A stretch of DNA of 64,000 bases, taken from assembly GCA_030583865.1 (NCBI GenBank), contig CP129479.1:1760819-1824818 (forward strand), written 5' to 3'. Numbering within the stretch: position 1 is the first letter of the stretch; every line of letters starts with the position of its first letter. A program made the position numbers and the translations under genes. The notes below the pieces were generated by a model, which was not told where the DNA came from, made no database searches, and saw only the letters and a program-made list of their open reading frames with translations. This DNA is from Thermodesulfobacteriota bacterium (lineage in GTDB: Bacteria; Desulfobacterota; GWC2-55-46). Positions 7,432 to 15,904 of this stretch are shown here, piece after piece.

Positions 7432-9246
7432 CTAATTCAGCACTTTTTGCAGAACGGAGCTGAAGCTTTTGATGGTATATGGCTTCAGGATCACATCGGA
7501 GAAACCGTACTCCTTGAAATTCGCTATTATTGTGTCGCTGGAATAACCGCTCGACACTATCGCTTTGGCGTTCGGGTCTATTTCGAGCAGTTGCTTGATC
7601 GCCTCCTTGCCTCCCATGCCGCCCGGCACGGTCAGGTCCATTATCACCGCGTCGAACGGAACTCCGACCTCAAGGGCGCGCATGTACTTCTGCAAGGCCT
7701 CAATGCCGTCCTTGGCGGTCGCCACCTCGCATCCCATGCATTCGAGCAGCTCCCCTGCCACTTCCCTGATGATATCCTCGTCGTCCATCACGAGGACCCT
7801 TCCCCTGGCCTTGAAGATGCTAGCCGATTCATCGGCCTCCCGCTCTGTTGACGCGGAAGTCGAGATAGATGCAGGGATGTAGACATTGAAGATGGTCCCG
7901 GCGCCGGGGCTTGAGATGAAATCGATATGCCCGCCGTGTTTCTTTATTATGGAGTATGTTATGGCCAGCCCCAGGCCGTTCCCCTTGTGCTTGGTCGTGA
8001 AATAGGGGTCGAATATCTTCTGGAAATGCTCCTCGGGGATGCCAGTGCCCTGGTCCTTGATGGATATTTTCACATAAGCGCATTCCTCGCCGGACGGTTC
8101 GTTGTTTTTGAGCCGCACGTTCTCACAGCAGACGCTAATGATGCCGCCGTTCGGCATGGACTGCGAGGCGTTCAGGACCAGGTTGTTTATCACCTGGCCT
8201 ATCTGGCCGGGGTCCGCGTCCGCGGGCCACAGTGTGTCGGGGATGACGAACTCTGAAAGCGCCTTCGAGCCGCTGAGGGCGAATGTCGCGGCTTCGGTTA
8301 CGACCTCCTTGAGGGCGACAGTCTTTTTTACCGGCTCTCCGCCCTTTGCGAACACAAGGAGCTGGTTCGTGAGGTCGGCGGCCCTTTTTGCGGCCCTCTC
8401 GCTGTCCGAGAGTATCTTGTAAGCCCTGTCGCCAGGGCTCAACAGCACCTTCGCCAGTGAAATGCTCCCGGTAATGCCCGTAAGCAGGTTGTTGAAGTCG
8501 TGGGCTATGCCGCCTGCAAGTACCCCGAGCGAGTCGAGCTTCTGGCTCTTGATGATCTCTTCCTCTATCCTCTTCCTTTCGGTAAGGTCGAGTATCGTCC
8601 CAATGATGCTTCCGACCTTGCCGGCCCTGTCCAGCTTAGGCTGGGCATGGCAATGCACGAACCTCTCCCTGTTGTTCGGCTGGATGATCCTGAAATCAAG
8701 GCTGCAGGTCCCGGCATGGGCGGCCTTTACCATCATGCCCCGAACCGCTTCCCTGTCCTCGGGGTGGACGCTATGAAGGAAAGCCTCGAGAGTTTCCGAA
8801 AACCCATCGCTCATGATGCCGAGTATGTTGAATATCTCTTCAGAGCACTTCAAGGACGAGCTTGCAAGGTCCCATTCCCAGCTGCCGATATGGGCGATGT
8901 GCTGCGCCTCTGCAAGGCTTTCTTCGCTTATGTGGAGGGCGTCTTCGGCTTTCTTGAGGTCGGTTACGTCACGGAGATACGCTATGTAGGAAGGCCCGCC
9001 GAGGCATATCGACTTTTCGGCATACAGTTCGGCCACACCGTAATCCCCGCCTTTCCGGACAAAATCTATCTCGATTTTTGAACCGTCGAGAGGGACCCCG
9101 AATTCCTTGCCTAGAAGGTCTTCCGCGTCACGTCCCAGAAGGGCCTCGCCGGCAGGATTTACGTACCTTACGGCGCCATCCGAATCGAGGACGATTATCC
9201 CTTCGGAAGTCTTTTCGACAATTTCCTTGAAAAACAGACTGTCCAC
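7432..9246 (-). CDS. PAS-PAS hybrid histidine kinase with C-terminal receiver
   Basis: Cytosolic hybrid sensor kinase, first gene of the kai operon. Domains in order: PAS at about 5-95, a second PAS/PAC at about 115-225, HisKA with phospho-histidine H249 in GGIAHDFNN, HATPase_c with N box (NNLVLNAS near 354), DQGTGIP and GLGLAI motifs, and a receiver at 482-604 with D537 as acceptor. There is no membrane segment, so it senses an internal ligand or redox state through PAS. The start is a GTG at 9246 with only a weak ribosome binding site (GAGAG). The gap to the KaiA-like gene is 52 bases. Its position suggests input to or output from the Kai proteins, but it is not SasA, since it lacks a KaiB-like sensor domain. 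No DNA-binding regulator adjoins it. Confidence 0.88.
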   Translation of the reverse strand: MDSLFFKEIVEKTSEGIIVLDSDGAVRYVNPAGEALLGRDAEDLLGKEFGVPLDGSKIEIDFVRKGGDYGVAELYAEKSICLGGPSYIAYLRDVTDLKKAEDALHISEESLAEAQHIAHIGSWEWDLASSSLKCSEEIFNILGIMSDGFSETLEAFLHSVHPEDREAVRGMMVKAAHAGTCSLDFRIIQPNNRERFVHCHAQPKLDRAGKVGSIIGTILDLTERKRIEEEIIKSQKLDSLGVLAGGIAHDFNNLLTGITGSISLAKVLLSPGDRAYKILSDSERAAKRAADLTNQLLVFAKGGEPVKKTVALKEVVTEAATFALSGSKALSEFVIPDTLWPADADPGQIGQVINNLVLNASQSMPNGGIISVCCENVRLKNNEPSGEECAYVKISIKDQGTGIPEEHFQKIFDPYFTTKHKGNGLGLAITYSIIKKHGGHIDFISSPGAGTIFNVYIPASISTSASTEREADESASIFKARGRVLVMDDEDIIREVAGELLECMGCEVATAKDGIEALQKYMRALEVGVPFDAVIMDLTVPGGMGGKEAIKQLLEIDPNAKAIVSSGYSSDTIIANFKEYGFSDVILKPYTIKSFSSVLQKVLN

Positions 9247-9560
9247 GCTGAGTCTCTCGAAAAACGGAATATTACCCTGGGTATTCTGAAAGGCTCGGGC
9301 CTTTTTTGGAAAGCCCGGTTCGAAATACTTCTACGGTATTAAACTTACCATCATCACAAAATCCGCTCAAGGATTTTTTGATGCGTAAGGACTTGAAATA
9401 AATAGGATTACCATACTCTTTTAATCGGTTTTTTTGATAATCTTCCATCCCGATTTACTTGCGCTGAATATGCGGAAGGCCAAAAAAAACCAAGACATTC
9501 GACAAATCTACCGGATAGCGAATATTGACCTGGAGTGAAGCGAGAAGCCCGATCGGCATT
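9247..9560. other. Upstream region of the kai operon
   Basis: No gene is seen in these 314 bases. It separates the 3' end of the UvrD-like gene from the GTG of the PAS kinase, so it should hold the kai operon promoter on the minus strand; no convincing -35/-10 pair could be assigned. A hairpin AAAGGC-TCGG-GCCTTT followed by T on the plus strand lies near 9288-9307, inside what would be the kinase leader. A weak A/T-rich hairpin AAAATCC...GGATTTT lies near 9356-9378. Confidence 0.4.
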
Positions 9561-11537
9561 CTACGCCGGGTTCAGTATCTTCCTTATGGCGTCCATGTGC
9601 TCCCGTATCCTCTCGGCAGGGACATAGGCCTTTTTCGTTACGAACGCAGCGTCTATCTCCGCTATGAAACGCGAGGGCAGCTGCGAAGAGGTCTCCTTGC
9701 CGCTCGTGCGGTGCTTTGCCGAGGTCAGGAATAGGAGCCTCCTTGCGCGGGTCATGCCCACGTAGCAGAGCCTACGTTCCTCCTCTTCGGTCTCCTCGTC
9801 GATGCTCCTCTTGTGCGGGAAAAGCCCCTCCTCCATGCCCACCATGAAGACGACCGGGAACTCGAGCCCCTTCGCCGAGTGGATGGTCATCAGGGTGACC
9901 CTGTTGTGCCTGTCCTCGACCTGGTCGGCGTCGCTCATGAGGGAAACAAGATTAAGGTAGTCGGATAGAGCCGCCTTCGGATGGGCCTCGACGTATTTCT
10001 TGACCGACGCCACAAGGCCCTGCAGGTTCTTTACGCGCACGTCAGCCTCTTCAGTCCGTTTCCTTGCCCAGAAGTCCTCGTATCCGGTTATGTCGAGCAC
10101 CCTTGCGACGAAATCATGGAGAGGCATGCCCGGCATCTCCTCGCGGAGCATCTCGAAGGTGCCGATGAAGTCGCTTGCGTCCTGGTTGAGCGCGCCTTCT
10201 TTTCTCGCCTTCCTGAATGCCTCGTAAAGGGACGTTTCGTGGGCGTCGCTTATCCTGTGCACCCTTTCAAGCGTGGCCTTTCCGATGCCCCTCGGCGGCA
10301 CGTTCACGATCCGGAGGAAGTTAAGGGAGTCGTCGGGGTTCTGTATGGCCTTGAGATAGGCAAGGCTGTCCTTTATCTCCCGCCTGTCGAAAAACCTGAA
10401 GCCTCCGACTATCGTATAGGGCAAGCCCTCCTCGAAGAAAAGCTCCTCAAAGGGCCTCGACTGCGTGTTGGTCCTGTAGAGTATCGTAAAGTCCTTGAAC
10501 TTCATCGAAGGGTCGGCGGCCTTGAGCCTCTTTATCTCCTTTACGACGAAGCGGGCCTCCTCGTCCTCGTTCAGGCATTCCTCATATGTGACGGGCTCTC
10601 CCTGACCGTTACCAGTCCAGAGGTTTTTTTCTATCCTGTCCTCGTTGTTCATTATGACGGAATTGGCGGCCCCGAGGATGTTGCTCGTGGAGCGGTAGTT
10701 CTGCTCGAGCTTGATCAAGGTCGCGCCCTTGTAGTCTTCCTGGAACTTGAGGATGTTATCTATAGACGCCCCCCTCCACCCGTATATCGACTGGTCCGGG
10801 TCGCCGACAGCGCAGAGGTCGGCCTGGCCTGAGGCAATGAGCCTCGTCATGGTGTACTGCGACCTGTTTGTATCCTGGTACTCGTCAATGAGTATGGATG
10901 AGAACCTCTCCTGGTATTTCCTGAGCGCCGCCTCGTCGGTCTTCAATAGCTCTATCGGCTTCATGATGAGGTCGCCGAAGTCCACCGCGTTCAGTGTCTT
11001 GAGCTTTCTCTGGTAGGCCCGGTATATCGGTGCGATTGCGTCCCTCAGGTCGGACTCCCCGCGCCTTGCGTACTCGTCTGGCGACAGGCAGTTGTTCTTC
11101 GCGAGGTTTATCTCCCAGAGGACGGTCTTGTACGGCAGGTCCTTGTTGTTCATCGATAGCTCGGACATGACATAATTCACGAGAAGAAGCTGCTCCTCCT
11201 CGTCGTATATCGTAAGGTTGGGCTTTAGGCCGTAGTGCTTGGCCTCTTCCCTTATTATCCGGAGGCCTATGGTGTGGAACGTCCCGGCCCATATCTTTTC
11301 GGCCCTCTCCCCTATGAGCCCTTGAAGCCGTTCCTTTATCTCCTGGGCCGCCTTGTTCGTGAAGGTGACCGCCAGGATGCTTTCGGGCCTGGCCTTCCTG
11401 TCCAGTATGAGATGGGCGATCCTTGAGGTAAGGACCTTCGTCTTCCCGCTTCCGGCGCCCGCAAGGACAAGGAGAGGGCCTTTCCCGTATGTCGCCGCCC
11501 TGAGCTGCAGGGGGTTAAGGGATTTCAAATGACTCAT
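9561..11537 (-). CDS. UvrD/PcrA/Rep-type superfamily 1A DNA helicase
   Basis: ATP-driven 3'-5' DNA helicase for repair and removal of replication blocks. Motifs seen in order: Q-motif LNPLQLRA, Walker A GAGSGKT, motif Ia TFTNKAA, Walker B DEYQDTN, GDPDQSIYGWRGA (motif III), QNYRS (motif IV), TIHSAKGLEFP (motif V) and YVGMTRAR (motif VI). The ATG at 11537 with GAAAGG six bases upstream is preferred over the upstream GTG at 11576; this gives 658 aa, nearer Rep than UvrD in length, with no long C-terminal Tudor-like tail. Whether it is PcrA, Rep or UvrD cannot be settled by eye. It is monocistronic, upstream of the kai operon on the same strand. Confidence 0.93.
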   Translation of the reverse strand: MSHLKSLNPLQLRAATYGKGPLLVLAGAGSGKTKVLTSRIAHLILDRKARPESILAVTFTNKAAQEIKERLQGLIGERAEKIWAGTFHTIGLRIIREEAKHYGLKPNLTIYDEEEQLLLVNYVMSELSMNNKDLPYKTVLWEINLAKNNCLSPDEYARRGESDLRDAIAPIYRAYQRKLKTLNAVDFGDLIMKPIELLKTDEAALRKYQERFSSILIDEYQDTNRSQYTMTRLIASGQADLCAVGDPDQSIYGWRGASIDNILKFQEDYKGATLIKLEQNYRSTSNILGAANSVIMNNEDRIEKNLWTGNGQGEPVTYEECLNEDEEARFVVKEIKRLKAADPSMKFKDFTILYRTNTQSRPFEELFFEEGLPYTIVGGFRFFDRREIKDSLAYLKAIQNPDDSLNFLRIVNVPPRGIGKATLERVHRISDAHETSLYEAFRKARKEGALNQDASDFIGTFEMLREEMPGMPLHDFVARVLDITGYEDFWARKRTEEADVRVKNLQGLVASVKKYVEAHPKAALSDYLNLVSLMSDADQVEDRHNRVTLMTIHSAKGLEFPVVFMVGMEEGLFPHKRSIDEETEEEERRLCYVGMTRARRLLFLTSAKHRTSGKETSSQLPSRFIAEIDAAFVTKKAYVPAERIREHMDAIRKILNPA

Positions 11538-11576
11538 TTCGGCCTTTCGTGAAGCATTGATTATCTCTTGTGTCAC

Positions 11577-11737
11577 ATACCCCGCAGCTTGCTGCGCCAG
11601 TATTTGACTCCTCCCCCTTGACGGGGGAGGCAGGGAGGGGGTGTAGAGATTTCACCCTCCCCTCTTATCCCCTCCCATCATGGGAGGGGAGGTTTTATAG
11701 ATACCCCGCAGCTTGCTGCGGAGAGGTTCATTTCGGC
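11577..11737. repeat. Intergenic block with paired short palindromes
   Basis: The motif ACCCCGCAGCTTGCTGCG occurs twice, near 11579-11596 and 11703-11720, flanking two G/C-strand hairpins: CCTCCCCCTTGACGGGGGAGG and, near 11670-11694, CCCCTCCCATCATGGGAGGGG. A related CCGCAAGCAGCGGGGTAT occurs near 34969. It has the look of a nested REP-type insertion between two minus-strand genes and may terminate transcription of the uup-like gene's upstream neighbour. Confidence 0.5.
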
Positions 11738-13642
11738 TTACGACCGGGCGCGTCCTGACGCGGCTTCGCTACGCGCCTCAAGCTCTTCCCATTTCGAATA
11801 GAGGGCCTTAAGCTCCGCCTCTATCTCCACGGCCCTCGCCCCTGCCCCGGCGGCATTCTGCCCTTCCAGCCTGTAGAAATCCGGGTCTGCCATTCTGGAA
11901 TATAAGGAGTTCTGCTCGGCTTCGAGCGCCTCTATCCGGCCGGGCAGCTCCTTAAGCTCCCGCTCCTCCTTGAAGCTGAGCTTCAGGGGCTTGTCTTTTT
12001 TCGGCTTCTCCTGCTTTTCTTTCCTCTCCGCCTTTTCGGGAAGGGATTCCGGCCTCTGGCTGAGCCAGTCGTCATACCCGCCTACGTACTCGTTCAGGCC
12101 GTTGTTCTCGAACACGATCGTGCTCGTGACCGTGTTATTGAGAAAAGCCCTGTCGTGGCTTACGAGTAGCACCGTCCCGGCGTACTCGACGATGATGTCT
12201 TCGAGGAGGTCGAGGGTTTCAATGTCCAGGTCGTTCGTCGGCTCGTCCATGACGAGGAGGTTCGAGGGCCTTGAAAAGAGCTTCGCGAGCATGAGCCTGT
12301 TCCTCTCGCCGCCGGAGAGCGCCTTTACAGGGGTCCTCGACCTCTCGGGCGAGAAGAGGAAGTCCTGGAGGTAGCCGATAACGTGCCTGGGCTTGCCGTC
12401 GATCGTTATCGTGTCGTTCCCTTCGCCGACGTTCTCCTGGACCGTCCTCTCCTCGTCAAGCGCGGCCCTGTGCTGGTCGAAATACGAAACCTCGAGGCGG
12501 CTCCCCAGCCGCACCGTGCCCGAAACGGGCTTGAGCTTTCCCAGGAGGAGGTTTATGAGGGTGGTCTTCCCGGACCCGTTCGGGCCTATGATGCCGACCT
12601 TGTCTCCTCTCATTATGACCGTGGAGAAGCCTTCTATGGCCGGGCCCTTTCCGTTCCCGTACGAAAAGCTTATGTCCTTTGCCTCTAGCACGAGCCTTCC
12701 TGAAAGCTCGGCCGCCTCAGACCTTATCCTTGCGCTCCCTTCGAGGTCGCGCCGCTCCATGCGGCGCTTCCTCATCTCCATCAACGCCCTCACCCTGCCT
12801 TCGTTCCTGGTCCGGCGTGCCTTTATGCCCTGCCGCACCCAGGCCTCTTCCTGGGAGAGCTTCTTGTCGAAAAGGGCGTTCTCCCTGGCCTCGGCGTTAA
12901 GTAGAGATTCCTTGCGCTCAAGGTATTCCCTGTAGCCGCATTGCCAGTTGATCAGCCGTCCCCTGTCTATCTCTATTATCCTCGTAGCCGCCTTCTGCAT
13001 GAGCATCCTGTCATGCGTGACGAAGAGGAGGGTGCCCCTGTAGCCGAGGATGAAATCCTCGAGCCAGCTTATGGACTCCATGTCGAGGTGGTTTGTCGGC
13101 TCGTCGAGGAGAAGGATATCGGGCTCCGAAACGAGCGCCCTCCCGAGGAGGACCCTTCTCTTGTAACCCCCTGAAAGCTCGGAGAACCCGGCCTTGTCCG
13201 GGAGCCTGAGCCTCGAGACGACCGCCTCTACCCTCTGGGCGGCCTGCCATGAGCCCTTTGCCTCCAGCTCATGGTGGACCCTCTCAAGCTCGGCCATTGC
13301 CCTTTCCTCGCCGTTTTCGAGGGCGGAAAGGGCCGCGTGGTACTCGGCCAGAAGCCCGTGTATGTCGCCGAGTCCGTTGGTTATGACGTCGAACACGCTC
13401 CCCTGCAGGTCTTTGGGGACCTCCTGGGAAAGGATAGCCGCCCTGAGCCCAGGAGAGCGGGCTACCTCGCCCCCGTCCGGATTGAGTTCGCCGCTTAATA
13501 TGCGCATGAGGGTCGTCTTCCCTGCCCCGTTACGCCCGACCAGGCAGATGCGCTCGCCTCTCTCGATCTGCAGGTCGACCCCGTCGAGGAGCATGGGGTT
13601 TCCGAACCCGAGCTTTACTTTTTTAAGTGTTATAAGCGCCAT
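11738..13642 (-). CDS. uup: ABC-F ATPase, Uup type
   Basis: Soluble ABC-F protein with two nucleotide-binding domains and no transmembrane part; members act on ribosomes, and Uup has also been linked to DNA transposon excision and branched DNA. Domain 1 has Walker A GRNGAGKT (near 37-44), signature LSGGYKRR and Walker B DILLLDEPTNH; domain 2 has GPNGSGKT, LSGGERNR and LLVMDEPTND. The arm between domains is rich in Arg/Glu (QGIKARRTRNEGRVRAL), as in Uup. The last ~90 residues are a charged coiled coil starting after a Lys/Glu linker. Length is 634 aa, against 635 for E. coli Uup. It is a single-gene unit; gene identity within ABC-F is likely but not certain. Confidence 0.9.
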   Translation of the reverse strand: MALITLKKVKLGFGNPMLLDGVDLQIERGERICLVGRNGAGKTTLMRILSGELNPDGGEVARSPGLRAAILSQEVPKDLQGSVFDVITNGLGDIHGLLAEYHAALSALENGEERAMAELERVHHELEAKGSWQAAQRVEAVVSRLRLPDKAGFSELSGGYKRRVLLGRALVSEPDILLLDEPTNHLDMESISWLEDFILGYRGTLLFVTHDRMLMQKAATRIIEIDRGRLINWQCGYREYLERKESLLNAEARENALFDKKLSQEEAWVRQGIKARRTRNEGRVRALMEMRKRRMERRDLEGSARIRSEAAELSGRLVLEAKDISFSYGNGKGPAIEGFSTVIMRGDKVGIIGPNGSGKTTLINLLLGKLKPVSGTVRLGSRLEVSYFDQHRAALDEERTVQENVGEGNDTITIDGKPRHVIGYLQDFLFSPERSRTPVKALSGGERNRLMLAKLFSRPSNLLVMDEPTNDLDIETLDLLEDIIVEYAGTVLLVSHDRAFLNNTVTSTIVFENNGLNEYVGGYDDWLSQRPESLPEKAERKEKQEKPKKDKPLKLSFKEERELKELPGRIEALEAEQNSLYSRMADPDFYRLEGQNAAGAGARAVEIEAELKALYSKWEELEARSEAASGRARS

Positions 13643-13885
13643 TATCCTCTTGTTGCGTCAAACGCTCCTTCCTGAACTATTTATACTAAACTCAGCTCAA
13701 ATCAAAGACAAGCCCAAACCTGCATGTTCCTATCATTTTTTTTCGTTGGAGGGCGCTAAGGGCTCTCGTTCCGGTCCAAAGGCTATCAGGAATGCTATGT
13801 TCCCAAGCCGTCGAGTTTTATGAGCTTTTTTGCCGGACGGCAGACGTGTATTTTGTACCGGCTCGCGCCAGGGATTCCAGGCCGC
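13643..13885. other. Gene-free stretch upstream of uup
   Basis: I see no gene here. It should carry the promoter for the uup-like gene on the minus strand. The AT-rich part around 13680-13745 is a plausible promoter region, but I could not set the elements. Confidence 0.35.
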
Positions 13886-13926
13886 GAAAAAAAAAGAGGC
13901 CCCGGACGGATTCCGGGGCCTCTTTG
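13886..13926 (-). terminator. Strong terminator of the lysine-rich protein gene
   Basis: Read on the minus strand: GAGGCCCCGG, a short loop, CCGGGGCCTC, then nine T. It lies 18 bases after the stop codon of the gene at 13944-14510. Confidence 0.93.
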
Positions 13927-13943
13927 CGAAGCAAGCCTTGCTG

Positions 13944-14510
13944 TCAGCGTAATGCCGGCGGGCGCTTGCCGTTTTTCTTGAAGGACTTCTTGAAATTGTT
14001 CTTATTGTACTTATTATACGAGGCATTGCCCTTCTTGTGCTTCTTGGCATTGATGATCTTCTTCTTGCTGTCATGCTTGGACGGCTTGCAGACGGTATTT
14101 TTCTTGTTGTGCTTATTGTTATTCTTAAGAGAGATCTTCTTCTTGCTCTTCTTGGTGAAGTGCTTTCCGTCAGGCTTGCAGCAGCCGTTCAGGTTGCCGT
14201 TCACGTAACCGTTGCCGACGCCCTTTCCGTTTATCCAGCCCTTGCCCTTGCTAATGCCGTTGTTCTTCTTGAGCTTCTTCTTGACATAGGAATTGCCGCT
14301 CATGTTGACTTGCTTCTTGGTTTTCTTGCCGTGCTTGAGGAACGACTTCTTCTGGTTGAAGTTCTTGCCCTTGCCATAAGTGCTGTTGGTGTTTTTGCCA
14401 TACGAGCTGCCCCACGTGGCGCCGCCGGCGCTTGCGGGCGCCACGGAAGCAAAGAGAGACCCGACTGAGAACAAGAGTGCTGTGGATACGGCAATGAGAA
14501 ACTTGCCCAT
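13944..14510 (-). CDS. Secreted, lysine/asparagine/glycine-rich low-complexity protein
   Basis: No known family recognised. The start is the ATG at 14510, behind GGGGGAA, giving 188 aa; the longer upstream frame lacks a ribosome binding site. Residues 1-28 form a clear signal peptide (MGKFLIAVSTALL..., cut near ASAGG). The mature part of about 160 residues contains about 45 lysines, many Asn and Gly, almost no acidic residues and two isolated cysteine sites (CC and C), so it is extremely basic and probably disordered. Short patterns such as KKSFLKHGKK, FTKKSKKK and NNFKKSFKKNGK recur loosely. It has its own strong terminator. Such a protein might bind extracellular DNA, lipopolysaccharide or polyphosphate at the cell surface; that is inference only. 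Confidence 0.75.
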   Translation of the reverse strand: MGKFLIAVSTALLFSVGSLFASVAPASAGGATWGSSYGKNTNSTYGKGKNFNQKKSFLKHGKKTKKQVNMSGNSYVKKKLKKNNGISKGKGWINGKGVGNGYVNGNLNGCCKPDGKHFTKKSKKKISLKNNNKHNKKNTVCKPSKHDSKKKIINAKKHKKGNASYNKYNKNNFKKSFKKNGKRPPALR

Positions 14511-14702
14511 AATATTCCCCCTCTTTTTGTTTTCAGCGTCTTCTGTGCTTATGTACAAAAGGCTAATCACAAAAGAACTCTGGTGCAAGTAGGTTGGAAA
14601 AATATCCGGCCCGGGCGGGAGTATTGCGCGGCTTCGACGCGATTGAAAGTGCTTGTTATCTGCGTAGATACGGCGTGAAGGGAAGGAACCGGCAAGGACG
14701 GA

Positions 14703-14738
14703 AAAAAATCGAAGGGCGGGCCGAAGCCCGCCCTGGCA
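14703..14738 (-). terminator. Terminator after phosphofructokinase
   Basis: On the minus strand: AGGGCGGGC, loop TTCG, GCCCGCCCT, then TCGATTTTTTT. It lies about 45 bases after the pfkA-like stop codon. Confidence 0.85.
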
Positions 14739-14781
14739 AGGCGGTAGATTGGGTTTTTAATTAGCTACTATCCGCGCCGTA

Positions 14782-15810
14782 TCAGCCAAAGAAAATCTGG
14801 GCCGTCCGGAGCATCTCGAGGTCCACGGTCTTGAGCTCGGCGGTGGCCTCTTTCAACGAGACGTCAACGACCTTGTTCCCCTGCAGCGCGACCATCCTCC
14901 CGTACTTTCCGTCGTGCACCATCTCGATTGCCTTCACCCCGAAGCGCGTGGCGAGCACCCTGTCGTAGGCCGTCGGCGTGCCGCCCCTCTGGAGATGGCC
15001 GAGAACGACATACCTGGACTCGACGCCGAGCCTCTTCTCTATCTCGTTCGCGAGGAACTCGCCGACCCCGCCGAGCCTTGCGTGCCCGAAGGCGTCGAGC
15101 GCCTTGTCCTTCGTTATCATGCCGCCTGCCCCCTTGGGAAAGGCGCCCTCCGCGGCGACGATGAGGCTGAAGTATTTGCCTGCTTCCCTCCGCTTCGTCA
15201 CGTATCCGCAGACCTCGTCTATGTCAAAAGGCTGCTCGGGGATGAGTATCACGTCAGCGCCGCCGGCCATGCCGCCGTACACCGCTATCCACCCGGCGTG
15301 CCTGCCCATCACCTCCACTACCATCACCCTCTGGTGCGCCTCGGTCGTCGAATGGAGCCTGTCCAGGGCCCATGTCACTATGCTCACGGCGGTGTCGAAG
15401 CCGAAGGTGAAGTCGGTTCCCGAGAGGTCGTTGTCTATGGTCTTAGGCACGCCGACGGTCTTTACGCCCTTCTCATGTAGCTTCGAGGCGACGCTCAGGG
15501 TGTCGTCGCCACCTATGCAGACGAGGGCGTCTATCTTCAATTCATCAAGGTTCCTGAAGAGCTTCTCGGCGTCCCTGGGGTCCTTCAAGGGGTTCGTGCG
15601 CGAGGTGCCCAGTATGGTCCCTCCGAGAGGCAGGAGGCCCGAGACCGACTCCCTCGCAAGCTTCATGGTCCTGGCCTCGACGAGCCCCCTCCAGCCCTCG
15701 CGTATCCCCGTGAACTCGTGCCCGAGCTGGAGCCCTCTCTTCACGACCGACCTTATGACCGCATTAAGCCCGGGGCAGTCGCCACCCCCGGTAAGTATGC
15801 CGATATTCAT
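14782..15810 (-). CDS. pfkA: 6-phosphofructokinase, residues typical of PPi-dependent enzymes
   Basis: Phosphorylates fructose 6-phosphate in glycolysis. The fold is clear: GGGDCPGLNAVIR at 8-20, PKTIDND at 122-128, VMGRHAGW and GHLQRGG. In ATP-dependent enzymes the phosphoryl-donor loop is GGDGS and the later motif is PGTIDND. Here these are GGDDT (100-104, Asp at 103) and PKTIDND (Lys at 123), the pair linked to pyrophosphate as donor. A reversible PPi-dependent reaction is therefore predicted, also useful for gluconeogenesis in anaerobes. Length 342 aa fits the short bacterial type. It is monocistronic with its own terminator. Biochemical donor preference cannot be proven from sequence. 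Confidence 0.92.
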   Translation of the reverse strand: MNIGILTGGGDCPGLNAVIRSVVKRGLQLGHEFTGIREGWRGLVEARTMKLARESVSGLLPLGGTILGTSRTNPLKDPRDAEKLFRNLDELKIDALVCIGGDDTLSVASKLHEKGVKTVGVPKTIDNDLSGTDFTFGFDTAVSIVTWALDRLHSTTEAHQRVMVVEVMGRHAGWIAVYGGMAGGADVILIPEQPFDIDEVCGYVTKRREAGKYFSLIVAAEGAFPKGAGGMITKDKALDAFGHARLGGVGEFLANEIEKRLGVESRYVVLGHLQRGGTPTAYDRVLATRFGVKAIEMVHDGKYGRMVALQGNKVVDVSLKEATAELKTVDLEMLRTAQIFFG

Positions 15811-15904
15811 CCGTCCCCCCTCCGTTCTGCATGCTTCGATTTGCGCGCTTTCGAACTCCCGCCCCTGCTCAAGACTCTCGTATATGAAACCTGCGGTGCA
15901 AAAA

